From positions 336,908-400,907 of the forward strand of contig PLTA01000039.1 in assembly GCA_003164295.1 (NCBI GenBank): 64,000 nucleotides of DNA, in the 5' to 3' direction. This document shows, in pieces, positions 34,610 through 42,841 of this stretch. The position numbers and the translations under genes were made by a program. The DNA comes from Candidatus Bathyarchaeota archaeon. GTDB lineage: Archaea; Thermoproteota; Bathyarchaeia; Bathyarchaeales; Bathycorpusculaceae. The stretch's first letter is position 1, and each line of letters starts with the position of its first letter. A model generated the notes under the pieces. The model was given only the letters and a program-made list of their open reading frames with translations. It did no database searches and was not told the origin of the DNA.

Positions 34610-36055
34610 ATGAAAACAACGGTTGCACTATTAGATAAGGAAGGCAATAATGTAATTGATCAAGTTCTTGATGTTCTAAACACGCTCAGCGGCAGGCAGC
34701 CTTCGCATTTTGGTTTAATTTCACCGAAGAAAATTATTCTTGAGAAAAGCCCGGGCATCCTGAGTAGGCAGGGCATTGAGTCTTCAACCGCCATTGGATA
34801 CGTCTCAACGAAACCTGCAATGTCAAGTGGCTATGAGTTTTTGCAGTTAGATGATGCCGCACTCATGTTTGAAGGCAAAATCTACGCGCCCATACCTAAA
34901 ACCGCTGTTATGGAACAGGTTGCTAAGGAACCGCTGCATTGTGAAGTCCTCTTGCAAACCCTGATGGCAAATGCAGATGGAGATTATTCTTTTCTAATTG
35001 CTAAAGAGAGATGGATTGGGGCAGGCAGAGACCCAGTGGGCGTTCAACCGCTTTACTACGGCGAAAACAAAACCATCGCAGCAATTGCAACTAACCGAAA
35101 GGCCCTCTGGCTACTGGGATTAGAAAACCCCGCTTCTCTTCCGCCTGGAAACATGGGCTTTGTTAACCGCGAAGGTTTTCAATTTAAACCCATCAAAACA
35201 CTAACTTACGATGAGCCGATAAAGATAACTTTAGATGATGCGGCAAAGAAGCTTCAAATTCTCCTTGAAGAATCCATCAAACGACGCACAAATGGTGTGA
35301 AAGAGGTTGCTGTTGCGTTTTCTGGAGGATTAGACAGCAGCTTAGTCGCTTATTTAGCCAGTAAACTTGGGTTGAAGGTTCAGCTTCTGCATGTAAGCAT
35401 GGAGAATCAGCCTGAAACCGAAGAAGCAATTGAAGCATCTGAACTATTGAATTTGCCTCTTCAAGTTGATTTATTCAAGGATTCTGACGTGGAAAACACT
35501 TTGGCTCAGGTTGTAGCTCTTATTGAAGAGGCTGATCCGATTAAAGCGAGCGTCGGTTTACCTTTTTATTGGGTGGCGGAGAAGTCGTCTGAGGCACGTC
35601 TCAATGTGATGTTGGCTGGTCAAGGAGCAGATGAATTGTTTGGGGGCTACCAACGTTATGTTAAGGAATATTGCAAAGACGGCGGCGAAAAAGTCCGAAA
35701 AACAATGTTTAGTGATGTAGCCAATATCTTTGAGAGCAACCTTGAACGAGACCTCAAAATCACAAGTTGCTTTGATGTGCAACTGCGTTTACCTTTTGCG
35801 TCTTTTGACTTAGTCGAGTTTGCCATGACATTGCCAATTGAATGCAAAATGGAGCCAAAAGAAGATACGTTAAGAAAGTTGGTGTTGCGAAAAGTGGCGA
35901 TGAATGTCGGTATGCCGGGAGTTCTTTTTAATAAACCAAAGAAAGCAGTGCAGTATTCCACAGGTATAAACGATGCCATAAAACGAGTAGCAAAAACTCA
36001 AGACAAAACAGTCAACCAATACATAAACGAGTTACTGGAAAAATCTAAACCCTAA
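34610..36055 (+). CDS. Asparagine-synthetase-like protein without the glutaminase cysteine
   Basis: 481 residues. The C-terminal half is the ATP-pyrophosphatase synthetase domain: VAVAFSGGLDSSLVAYLASK (PP-loop, ~residue 238-257), MLAGQGADELFGGYQRY and LRLPFASFDLVEFAM. The N-terminal half has the shape of an Ntn glutaminase domain (GDYSFLIAKERWIGAGRDPVGVQPLYYG) but begins MKTTVALL, with no Cys at position 2. It therefore cannot use the usual nucleophile. It is probably ammonia dependent or works on another substrate. Shorter than AsnB (~550). Confidence 0.75.
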   Translation: MKTTVALLDKEGNNVIDQVLDVLNTLSGRQPSHFGLISPKKIILEKSPGILSRQGIESSTAIGYVSTKPAMSSGYEFLQLDDAALMFEGKIYAPIPKTAVMEQVAKEPLHCEVLLQTLMANADGDYSFLIAKERWIGAGRDPVGVQPLYYGENKTIAAIATNRKALWLLGLENPASLPPGNMGFVNREGFQFKPIKTLTYDEPIKITLDDAAKKLQILLEESIKRRTNGVKEVAVAFSGGLDSSLVAYLASKLGLKVQLLHVSMENQPETEEAIEASELLNLPLQVDLFKDSDVENTLAQVVALIEEADPIKASVGLPFYWVAEKSSEARLNVMLAGQGADELFGGYQRYVKEYCKDGGEKVRKTMFSDVANIFESNLERDLKITSCFDVQLRLPFASFDLVEFAMTLPIECKMEPKEDTLRKLVLRKVAMNVGMPGVLFNKPKKAVQYSTGINDAIKRVAKTQDKTVNQYINELLEKSKP

Positions 36056-36716
36056 ATCATAACCCCTCAAGCTGTCTTCAATCTTTTTGATTTCGCTTAA
36101 TTGAATGAAATCGGAAAACTTACTACTTAGCCAACCATTAGTAGCGGGCAGGGAATAGATCTAAACCAACGTTTAAATTTCACGCGCTAAAGTGCTTGCG
36201 GTATTATCAATTAAATGAAACTTCTCTTCTCTTTTACGTCGTCTTTTTTTCAATGTTTCACACAATCTATCTGTCCCACGAAAGTTTTCTGAAAAGCGCT
36301 GCGGTTGAAACTTTACTTGAGATTTGAACCCTGTGCAGACTGTGTTAAAACTCCAAAAGATTTTGGAAAAATGCTATCTTTAATTTAAATTCCCACTTTG
36401 GTCAGCATTATTTAAACAGATAATATGCAATTTTTGACGGCGATTTGAGTTTTCACAAACTCTGTGTGCGGTTCAACTCCATAGAGACATAAACCGCTTC
36501 AGGTCTGAATCACCTTAAATTCTAAACGTCTTTTCCTTGCACAAACTCTCTTACTTCTTTGTAGAAGGTATTTCTTAAATTGTGTGACTCCTTCAGTTTA
36601 CTTCTATACACAACATTAACCATTTCAGCGGAAAATCAAAGATGATAACTTGCGTGGAAATTGTAAAAAAACGTTATAAGATTGTACGTTTCAGGTGGAT
36701 TTGAGAGTGGGAACGT
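36056..36716. other. Gene-poor stretch at the left of the accessory island
   Basis: 660 bases without a supported gene; all frames are interrupted. Isolated TATA-like words (TTTAAATT at ~36171, ATTATTTAAAC at ~36408) occur. No rRNA, tRNA or repeat array recognised. Confidence 0.4.
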
Positions 36717-36930
36717 ATGAACAGGAAAGAGGCAATTGCACTATTGAGGGAATTAGGTGTTAGCCGCCGCCTGGTTAATCCAAATTTTTGTTATTCTTGA
36801 GCAAAGAACAATCGGCAAGTATCAACTGAAAATTAAAGGCGCCTTTTGTCTTCAAGAAATTGAAACTTTGGCGAAGAACAGGTTTTCAATAGATGAGACC
36901 CAAAATTTCTTAATTATTTACAAACCATAG
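36717..36930 (+). pseudogene. Frameshifted paralogue of the small protein at 616
   Basis: Starts ATG with GGTGG upstream and reads EAIALLRELG...LVNPNF, then hits a stop. In the +1 register protein resumes as VILEQRTIGKYQLKIKG...FLIIYKP and ends at TAG 36928-36930. Removing one T from the TTTTT run at 36785-36789 joins both halves into a 70-residue protein aligned along its whole length with the gene at 616. It is a single-base frameshift: a fresh pseudogene, a sequence error, or slippage. Confidence 0.7.
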
Positions 36931-37241
36931 ACTCTTTTATTTCATTACGATGACTTACAAATTTTAGGGCACAGTAAATTCATACTCACTCTATTTTTTG
37001 TGCGTGCATGTTGGATGTACACAATTTTTTAGGATCGCCCTTACAAATGTAATTTGTTGGGTGCTCCAGAAGCCAATCGCAAGCCAACTTTCAGGCGCTT
37101 AACCAATAGCAATGTCTTTATTAGGCATGGTTTAACGGTTAGGGCTTGGCTTGGACGCATTCAATATCTCAAGTGGTTTGCAGACAAATAATTCATTTCT
37201 TGTATTGTATGGCCTGAAAAATCTGGAGAAAATGCACTTTA

Positions 37242-37407
37242 GCAAAAATAATCATCAACAAATATACTTGTAGCGGATGCGACACTTGGCTAAATGCTTA
37301 CTTAGTAGGCGTCTACGAAATGAAGAACGGCAAATCGTTCCAAAGTATGTGATTGCCTAGTTTGCAGAGGATGCGAAGTCCACTGCCGACTAGTTCCATC
37401 CAAATAA
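37242..37407 (+). pseudogene. Possible broken cysteine-rich mini-protein
   Basis: One frame reads YTCSGCDTWLNAYLVGVYEM then KNGKSFQ and stops; the next frame continues KVCDCLVCRGCEVHCRLVP and ends at TAA 37405-37407. Joined they give a small zinc-binding-type protein (CxxC near the N-terminus, several Cys and one His near the end). No start codon is clear. Judged a decayed gene because the cysteine pattern spans the frame change. Confidence 0.35.
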
Positions 37408-37574
37408 TTGAATAGTGTCTACTCGTTATTTGTGCACTGTTTCAAAGTGACAATCAAAAAACGTTGAGACAAACATAAATCTTATATCTTACTATTGTTG
37501 ATGTACTTTTCAAAAGGCAGTTGCAGTGGTCAGCTGTCTTAACTGCATGTTCCAAAACATGGAGGAGTAATAAA

Positions 37575-37709
37575 ATGAAAAATCAAACTAGCTGTTGCAA
37601 AGAAAAGATCGATGGTAGCATTGTTCCAATAGTTGTGGCGCTAAACGATGTGTCTCTTGAGGTAAGTAAAAAATCTGCGAGCGAACCAATTTACTTTACT
37701 CATTTATAA
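37575..37709 (+). CDS. Small hypothetical protein (44 aa)
   Basis: ATG preceded by a strong GGAGGAG ribosome binding site (eight bases) and an AAATCTTATATCTT TATA-like block ~95 bases upstream. The product begins MKNQTSCCKEKIDG with a Cys-Cys pair, then a hydrophobic VPIVVALNDVSLEV strand. Not recognised; it may be the start of a truncated larger gene. The ribosome binding site is the main support. Confidence 0.35.
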   Translation: MKNQTSCCKEKIDGSIVPIVVALNDVSLEVSKKSASEPIYFTHL

Positions 37710-38031
37710 ACAACTACGGAGCTGGTAAGCGCCCAATTTCAAACTTTTTCGCTCTAAAAATGTGTCTGCGCAAAACTCATCTTCGTACACTTGACATAAA
37801 TATGACTTTTTAATTCGAAATGGTGAAGACTTTGCTATTTTTATTATCTACCGTAAGCGCTTTGTTCAGTTCTCTAAAGTATGTTTGAGAACATAAATGC
37901 AGCGAGAGTGTTTACGTAACCTGTTCTGCTTTTTCCCCACTTTTTTCTTTAATTATTTCCTGCTTGATTAGAAAACTAATTTTAGAGGCCCTTTTGATTT
38001 AGAACCTTGTATGGTCGATGTATATTTCTAA

Positions 38032-38103
38032 TTTGGAACGTCTCACAATTAACATGTCCTAGTATTAAATTTAGAATAGACTTAATCTCTTGTGCGTTCC
38101 AAA
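38032..38103. repeat. 72-base inverted-repeat element
   Basis: TTTGGAACG (38032-38040) and CGTTCCAAA (38095-38103) are perfect inverted ends. Three bases inside on the left, CACAA pairs with TTGTG on the right, extending the stem to 14 pairs with a bulge. The interior is AT-rich. It could be a small hairpin RNA, an operator pair or a MITE-like remnant. Confidence 0.45.
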
Positions 38104-38649
38104 AAAATACTTAAATGAAGGAATTCTTAGGCAAAGGTATTAATTGGAACGATTTTCTTTTTCCTTCAAGTTTAACTGCTTTGGATTTTGAACTACAATT
38201 TTCGAGTTCTATCAACCGTTTGGAGGTAAGCCCGGTCTGACTCAGCCTCAATAGCTTTTTACGGGTAAATTGAGACTATGATCCCCTCTTGACACCAAGT
38301 AAAACTCGTACTTTCATGTGGTTTCGCTTAAATAATTAACCGCATCCCACCGGGCCCGCACCTCTAAACAACTGGTCAAAAAGTTCATTTTTACTGGAAA
38401 ATGGGCGTTAGTACTTCCGTCCTGGCTCCTACAGCGCATTTCGTCGAGATGAGAATTAATGTTCCTAACCCATTTGAGTCTGGGACCCAGCAGTTCTAGA
38501 CTTGAATAAAAGAAGACCGACAGCGATTAAGGACTAATGGCCATCAAGCATTTTATAAAATATCCGAATACAGCATAAACCTGTCAAAGCTAAAGCTACA
38601 AAAATTTTAACCAAAAATGAGCAAGATTTTAGCAAAATGCGGGTGGGGA

Positions 38650-38720
38650 TAGCTATGAGCCCCCGTTTGAACCCTCGAGTAGTTATGAGCTAGATGACCA
38701 GAATGCCCAACCGGCATAGC
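38650..38720 (-). pseudogene. tRNA-Met-like relic (weak)
   Basis: On the minus strand, GCCGGTTGG is followed by CTGGTCATCTAG, a loop CTCATAA (anticodon CAT) flanked by a three-pair stem, then CGAGGGTTCAAAC. The order acceptor/D/anticodon/T-loop is tRNA-like, but the T stem and acceptor do not pair. At best a decayed tRNA gene. Confidence 0.2.
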
Positions 38721-38753
38721 GTGTCAAGCGCGAGAAACTCAATTAGTAATTTT

Positions 38754-39437
38754 TCAGGGTAGCATTTTTTCTCTTCTAATAAGCCTGCTCGACAGCAAAA
38801 GCAACCCTGCTGATAGGACGCCTGCCATGATGCAAAGTGAAAGGACAACTATAAGCTCTGGAATAAATCCAATAAAAGAAAGATAAAAGGTCGGAAAAAT
38901 AAAAGGGACGCCAATCACTGTCCCGAGAGGAGTGTTAGCACCTACTCGTTGCTTCTGTAACGAGCTAAAAGCCATCATAGCCACAGTAACCAAAGAAACC
39001 ACAGAAAAACCCAAAAACGCCGTGAGAAACAGCATCAACAAATCCAAAAGAAAGACAGCTGTTGACCCCGCAATAGCACCGGCGATCAAAATTGCGGAAC
39101 CTTCGCCGGTGAAGAGGATCACTGCAAGAAAGAGAGCGGCTTTCAAATATTGCTTGAAGACGTCGCTTTGATTCCAACCAAGAGAAAGCAAATACTCCAA
39201 AACTCCATTGTTCTTGTCATATACATAGAGCAATGTGACTGGCAAAGTAAACATTAGAAGGCCAAAAGTCATCAACGAGACGGAAATGAGAAAGATCGCC
39301 GCATTTGAACTTCCTGCAAGAAGAGATAGAGCAAATATCAAGAAAATCCCAAAGGCTGCAAGGCCCAATCCCACTCCTGCCTGTATTTTACTTAGCTTGA
39401 GGCTGCGCTTAGCAAAAACCAAAACATTACGTTGCAT
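38754..39437 (-). CDS. ABC transporter membrane subunit
   Basis: 227 residues from MQRNVLVFAKRSLKLSK; GGAGGG 8-13 bases upstream supports this ATG rather than one 14 codons earlier. About six hydrophobic helices (AGVGLGLAAFGIFLIFALSL, FLISVSLMTFGLLMFTLPV, others), with the cytoplasmic segment KNNGVLEYLLSLGWNQSDVF typical of ABC-2-type permeases. It overlaps the ATPase gene by 11 bases. Substrate unknown; the ABC-2 type often exports lipids, drugs or peptides. Confidence 0.75.
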   Translation of the reverse strand: MQRNVLVFAKRSLKLSKIQAGVGLGLAAFGIFLIFALSLLAGSSNAAIFLISVSLMTFGLLMFTLPVTLLYVYDKNNGVLEYLLSLGWNQSDVFKQYLKAALFLAVILFTGEGSAILIAGAIAGSTAVFLLDLLMLFLTAFLGFSVVSLVTVAMMAFSSLQKQRVGANTPLGTVIGVPFIFPTFYLSFIGFIPELIVVLSLCIMAGVLSAGLLLLSSRLIRREKMLP

Positions 39438-40311
39438 TCTTCGAGCCCTCCTGAGCTTTTTCAGCGCCGGATGTCTCAAACAGTTCCTGCAACGGATTAT
39501 CCAGCTGGCGCATTTCAGTGACTAAGACACCTTTCTCAACAATTTTTTTGAGAGCAAGCCCCGCTTCTTCAGGGCTGGAAACGCTTAAGACGTAATAGTC
39601 GCCCTGATGTTTGGCTTCGACAATCCCAGTAATATCGGTTGAAGCTCTGATGCCTACACGGTAATTCTTGGGTTTGATGTTAGAGATTCTATCAAGCATT
39701 GTGACGGAGCCATTTTTAATTAGGATCAGATAGGTGCCAATGTCAGTTGCTTCATAAAGGTTATGAGAAGAGTAGAGAATCATTTTATCCTTACTCAATT
39801 TCACGATAATATCCCGTATTTCCTTAGATACTGCAGGGTCTAAATTTGCGGTGGGTTCATCGAGCAGGTAGAGATCTCTTTCGCTCAAGAACACCTTGGC
39901 GATGGCAGCTCTCTTCTTTTGTCCCAAAGAAAGGTCAGAGAACCGCTTGTTCTTCAGTCCATCAAGTTCCAGCAGGTCAATGGATTTGTCAGGATTGCCG
40001 CCCTCTATTTTAGAGTAAAATTTCAGTGCGTCGTAAACGGTCATCTCTTCGGGCATTGCGTTGGATTGTGAGAGATAGTTTATTCTTGTTCTAGCTTGGG
40101 CTGATGCGGTTATGTTCGCGCCATCGAAAAGAATTCCACCGCTGAAGGGCTCCAGGATGCCAGCTATTGTTCTAAACAATGTTGTTTTGCCAGCGCCGTT
40201 TGGCCCCAAAACAACATATATTGAAGCTTCTTGAAGTTTAAAGCTAATATCATGCAAGACAACCTGCTTATTATAACCTGAAGAAACATTATTCAGTTCT
40301 AAAGCAGGCAC
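39427..40311 (-). CDS. ABC transporter ATP-binding subunit
   Basis: 294 residues. VVLGPNGAGKTTLF (Walker A), INYLSQSNAMP (Q-loop), DLSLGQKKRAAIAKVFLS (signature), LYLLDEPTANLDPAV (Walker B) and LYSSHNLYEATD (H-loop) are all intact. A C-terminal extension of ~80 residues (RVGIRASTDITGIVEA...) resembles the regulatory tail of ABC-2 exporter ATPases. First gene of a two-gene operon with the permease. Confidence 0.9.
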   Translation of the reverse strand: MPALELNNVSSGYNKQVVLHDISFKLQEASIYVVLGPNGAGKTTLFRTIAGILEPFSGGILFDGANITASAQARTRINYLSQSNAMPEEMTVYDALKFYSKIEGGNPDKSIDLLELDGLKNKRFSDLSLGQKKRAAIAKVFLSERDLYLLDEPTANLDPAVSKEIRDIIVKLSKDKMILYSSHNLYEATDIGTYLILIKNGSVTMLDRISNIKPKNYRVGIRASTDITGIVEAKHQGDYYVLSVSSPEEAGLALKKIVEKGVLVTEMRQLDNPLQELFETSGAEKAQEGSKNAT

Positions 40312-40536
40312 TTGGTCTTCATCTTCTGTTGTTTACGGAAAGTCATGTTCCGGTATTTAAGCCTAAATTTGTTAAGGATTATAAGTTGAAGAAATAGGTG
40401 CTAAGAAACATCGTTGGTGCTGCAGTATTTCGTTGAAGACTTAAGGGTTCAAACGCTAAATTGAAATGCACTCAATAGAAATAGTCAGAAAGCAGTAATT
40501 CTCATAGGAATAGCTTTATTTGCAGAAATAAGACCA

Positions 40537-40631
40537 TGGCGGGCGGGGAGGGATTTGAACCCTCGACCCCCAACTTGGGAGGCCGGCGTTCTTTTTGTGT
40601 ACCTTACCAAATTACATTCGACTGCCCGAGT
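40537..40631 (-). tRNA. tRNA-Gly(CCC)-like gene with aberrant 5' half
   Basis: T arm GAGGG-TTCAAAT-CCCTC, five-base variable region, anticodon arm CCGGC-CTCCCAA-GTTGG (anticodon CCC, two G-U pairs) and a 3' G-CCA are all correct. The 5' side is not: the inner four acceptor pairs (CGGG/CCCG) form but the outer three are mismatched (ACT against CCC), the D stem is poor (GTCG/GAAC), and the D loop is 27 bases instead of about 8-11. It may be a pseudogene, an attachment-site copy, or a tRNA with a small D-loop intron. It borders the provirus remnant. Confidence 0.55.
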
Positions 40632-40725
40632 TTTTAATGACTAATATTTTCGGAAACAATTCGCATTGTTCTAACTGGCCTCGCAATTAACTCAAGGAAC
40701 ATTTCCTTTTTTTCAAGCGCTTTTG

Positions 40726-41747
40726 TTAGTTCTCGTCATCGAAATTGTTGAGGTCATATCGACGTGCAGGGGGGTCCTTATGTTCAAGAAAGCAGGCGCC
40801 TATTCCCGGTGGAGGAACCTGTTTTAGTTGCCAAGCAGCCAGTGCCAATGCGATAACGCAATCGTCATGGTATCCTTCTGGTGCACCATACTGGATATTT
40901 CCATTTCGTGTAGTTTTATAGCCATATAGTTTCAGTTCATTAATTAATTCTGGAATATTTGGTATAGAAATTTGTTCGTTCTCAATCATCATGCTCAAAT
41001 TTTCGATAAGGTCTTTCTTGGATGCGTTCGTGAAATTATAGTTTTGAATTTGGATGTTTTCTCGGCGAAGCTCGTCATAGACGGGGTCGCCTAAGCCAGA
41101 ACCATCAATTAGCAAACGCGCGTTGTAATTCTTTGCAAGTTGAACTATTCGTTTTCTTTGGAAAAACCCAATCTATCTGGCTAAACCTGTCAAAAGCACA
41201 TAAGTGCCCGTTTTGGTCCAAAACATTGAGAACTGTGAAGTCTACATGTTTTGCCAAGTCGCCTCCCATAACATAGTGATTTTTCCCTTCAAAAGGTTGA
41301 AGGTTGCCTTTGACTATGCGGTCTACTCCTCGGAAAACAGAACCGATATCTTCCAAAAACTCGGCTAAAACTTCTTGACGATAAGCTAAGTCAGGCATGT
41401 CCCTAGCGAAGGACGCTATTTCGTTGGGATCCAAATATGGGTTGTTGCCACTTGGGAAACCCCAACTCTTATAATCGCTCTGAGAAGGGTCTTGTCCTCG
41501 TGTCCACAATCGGAAATACCAGTTATGTCCACGTGGTGTGCCTGTGAAGAAAGCGATTCCTTTCTGATCTATCAATGAGGGTCTTAATGCAAGATTCCAC
41601 GTTGTTTCGAGTTTCAAAATCGGCATAAACTGCCCGTAGGCTGACATTGTACTTTGCACTTAATTCCTTTACAATTTCTGAAGGCTGCAAGCCGTTTCCT
41701 TCAAGCTTTAGCAGTTCCAAACGTCTATCAACTGTTGGTTTATTCAA
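40726..41747 (-). pseudogene. Terminase large subunit with N-terminal HTH, internally deleted and frameshifted
   Basis: From TTG 41747: an HTH segment (EIVKELSAKYNVSLRAVYAD) like those ahead of viral terminases. The Walker A/B ATPase half is missing; the frame changes near 41600-41620 directly into the end of the ATPase domain (TWNLALRPSL, IAFFTGTPRGHNWYF). The RNase-H-like nuclease follows: MGGDLAKHVDFTVLN, then after a one-base shift in a five-T run (41162-41166) LLIDGSGLGDPVYDEL and YHDDCVIALALA. The catalytic Asp residues are all visible. DNA packaging motor remnant; cannot work as encoded. Confidence 0.8.
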
Positions 41748-42180
41748 AATTTAGTGCCTCATTTCTTGGGACATATTGGAGGGAAACTGTTAGCCGACGT
41801 CTACTATTCGTTTGTGTCAACCCCTGATTTATTCTGGTGTTTTTTCTGCCCCCATTGGTGACATGGCCAACACGCTTGATTATCCAGTTTCGCAAATTTC
41901 CGCGAATTAGTTGAGGGTTACTGGTAACAAGAAAAAATGGCAAATTAACTTGAGACGTGTAGAGCTCAGCGATGAAGTTGAGCAGGCGCTTTCCGATGCC
42001 TAATCCTTGGTAATCAGGCAAGACAACAAGTCGGCTTACGCGAAAATAATTTGTTTTCATTTTAGTATGCACAATGGCGATAAATGCTATTGGTTGATTT
42101 TTGTAGACTGCTGTATAGCATCGAGCGGTTGCGGGCAGAGAACCGTTTAGATAGTGATATTGCCGAAACATCTTCCACAT
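41740..42180 (-). CDS. GNAT acyltransferase, C-terminal half of a split ABC-GNAT protein
   Basis: 146 residues from ATG 42180, but homology continues upstream in the same frame to ~42222 (RPPVELKVHRCGTSMWKM), behind a run of seven A (coding strand). MWKMFRQYHYLNGSL, RCYTAVYKNQPIAFIAIV and LVVLPDYQGLGIGKRLL (acetyl-CoA loop) define a GNAT fold. In relatives this domain is the C-terminal part of an ABC-ATPase protein found in phage-like neighbourhoods. Here the two halves are in different frames. The acyl acceptor is unknown; DNA or protein are both possible. Confidence 0.75.
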   Translation of the reverse strand: MWKMFRQYHYLNGSLPATARCYTAVYKNQPIAFIAIVHTKMKTNYFRVSRLVVLPDYQGLGIGKRLLNFIAELYTSQVNLPFFLVTSNPQLIRGNLRNWIIKRVGHVTNGGRKNTRINQGLTQTNSRRRLTVSLQYVPRNEALNFE

Positions 42181-42830
42181 GGATGTGCCGCACCGATGAA
42201 CTTTGAGTTCAACGGGCGGCCGAGTTCTTTTTTTCGGTTAAACTCCATCGTGTCGGTGCAGAAAACCCAATCTGGCTCCAACCAATCGACCACATCATAG
42301 TGGCAAGTTACAGCAATGAATTTCTTGTCTTTCTCACGCTTAACCGCTTTGCTGATGGCGTAAGAAGACATTTTTGCAACTTCACGGTCAACAACGGAAG
42401 TAAACTCATCGAAGACAATGACTTTTTGCGGAAGACATAGGGCTCGGGCAAGGTCAACCCGCATCTTTTCACCTTGACTAAGGCAACGGTAGGCTTTGAG
42501 CCAGTCTGAAGGAGATGCGAAGCCAACACTACACAGCAGACGCGTTACTTCGCTGGACTCTAAGTGATTGGGAAAATCATCTAGTATACATTGATTTGTG
42601 TAGTTGAAGCCTGCAACGTAGGAGTCTGGAAACAGGTGTTTTGCGATGCTTGATTTGCCAGAACCACTTCTACCAACAATAACTCCGATCTGCCAACCGT
42701 CATCTTCAATGGGCAATGACCCTTTGAAATGCTTCTCCAACTTAACCTCATCTAAAGCGAAACTGCCAACTATGCTTTCAGCTCGGAAACTTTCCGGTTT
42801 AATCCAACTGTTAACAAAATCAAAATCCAC
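42147..42830 (-). CDS. ABC-type ATPase, N-terminal half of a split ABC-GNAT protein
   Basis: 227 residues; the last ~25 (after RKKELG) are out of the ancestral frame. Walker A VGRSGSGKSSIAKHLF, signature LSQGEKMRVDLARAL, Walker B VIVFDEFTSVVDRE and H-loop VTCHYDVVDWL are intact. There is no membrane partner, so it is a soluble ABC ATPase, not a transporter. The preceding gene is ParB-like (11-base gap), the following is the GNAT part (34-base overlap) and then terminase: a typical viral block. Confidence 0.8.
   Translation of the reverse strand: MDFDFVNSWIKPESFRAESIVGSFALDEVKLEKHFKGSLPIEDDGWQIGVIVGRSGSGKSSIAKHLFPDSYVAGFNYTNQCILDDFPNHLESSEVTRLLCSVGFASPSDWLKAYRCLSQGEKMRVDLARALCLPQKVIVFDEFTSVVDREVAKMSSYAISKAVKREKDKKFIAVTCHYDVVDWLEPDWVFCTDTMEFNRKKELGRPLNSKFIGAAHPCGRCFGNITI
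42228..42234 (-). promoter_or_regulatory. A7 run at the ABC/GNAT frame change (possible slippery site)
   Basis: On the coding strand CGA AAA AAA GAA: a ribosome slipping back one base on the A7 run would read AGA ACT CGG CCG and enter the GNAT frame, giving a fusion of about 363 residues. A simple loss of one A would look identical. Which applies cannot be decided from one sequence. Confidence 0.4.
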
Positions 42831-42841
42831 CTCAATGCCTC

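Larger units (their letters stand above)
37710..38753. other. Gene-poor stretch in the accessory island
   Basis: More than 1 kb with all frames broken. It contains the inverted repeat at 38032-38103, a third TTGGAACG word at 38144-38151, and a tRNA-like relic near 38650-38720. 38260-38540 is less AT-rich than its surroundings (CCACCGGGCCCGC, GTCTGGGACCCAG) and looks like structured-RNA or decayed-gene debris, but no family was recognised. Confidence 0.4.

Noticed and set aside
36320..36350. GATTTGAACCCTG as a tRNA T-loop
   Set aside because: The T stem does not pair and no cloverleaf can be drawn around it.
38260..38540. Possible RNase P or SRP RNA in the GC-richer part of the island
   Set aside because: None of the conserved core words of either RNA could be found on either strand.
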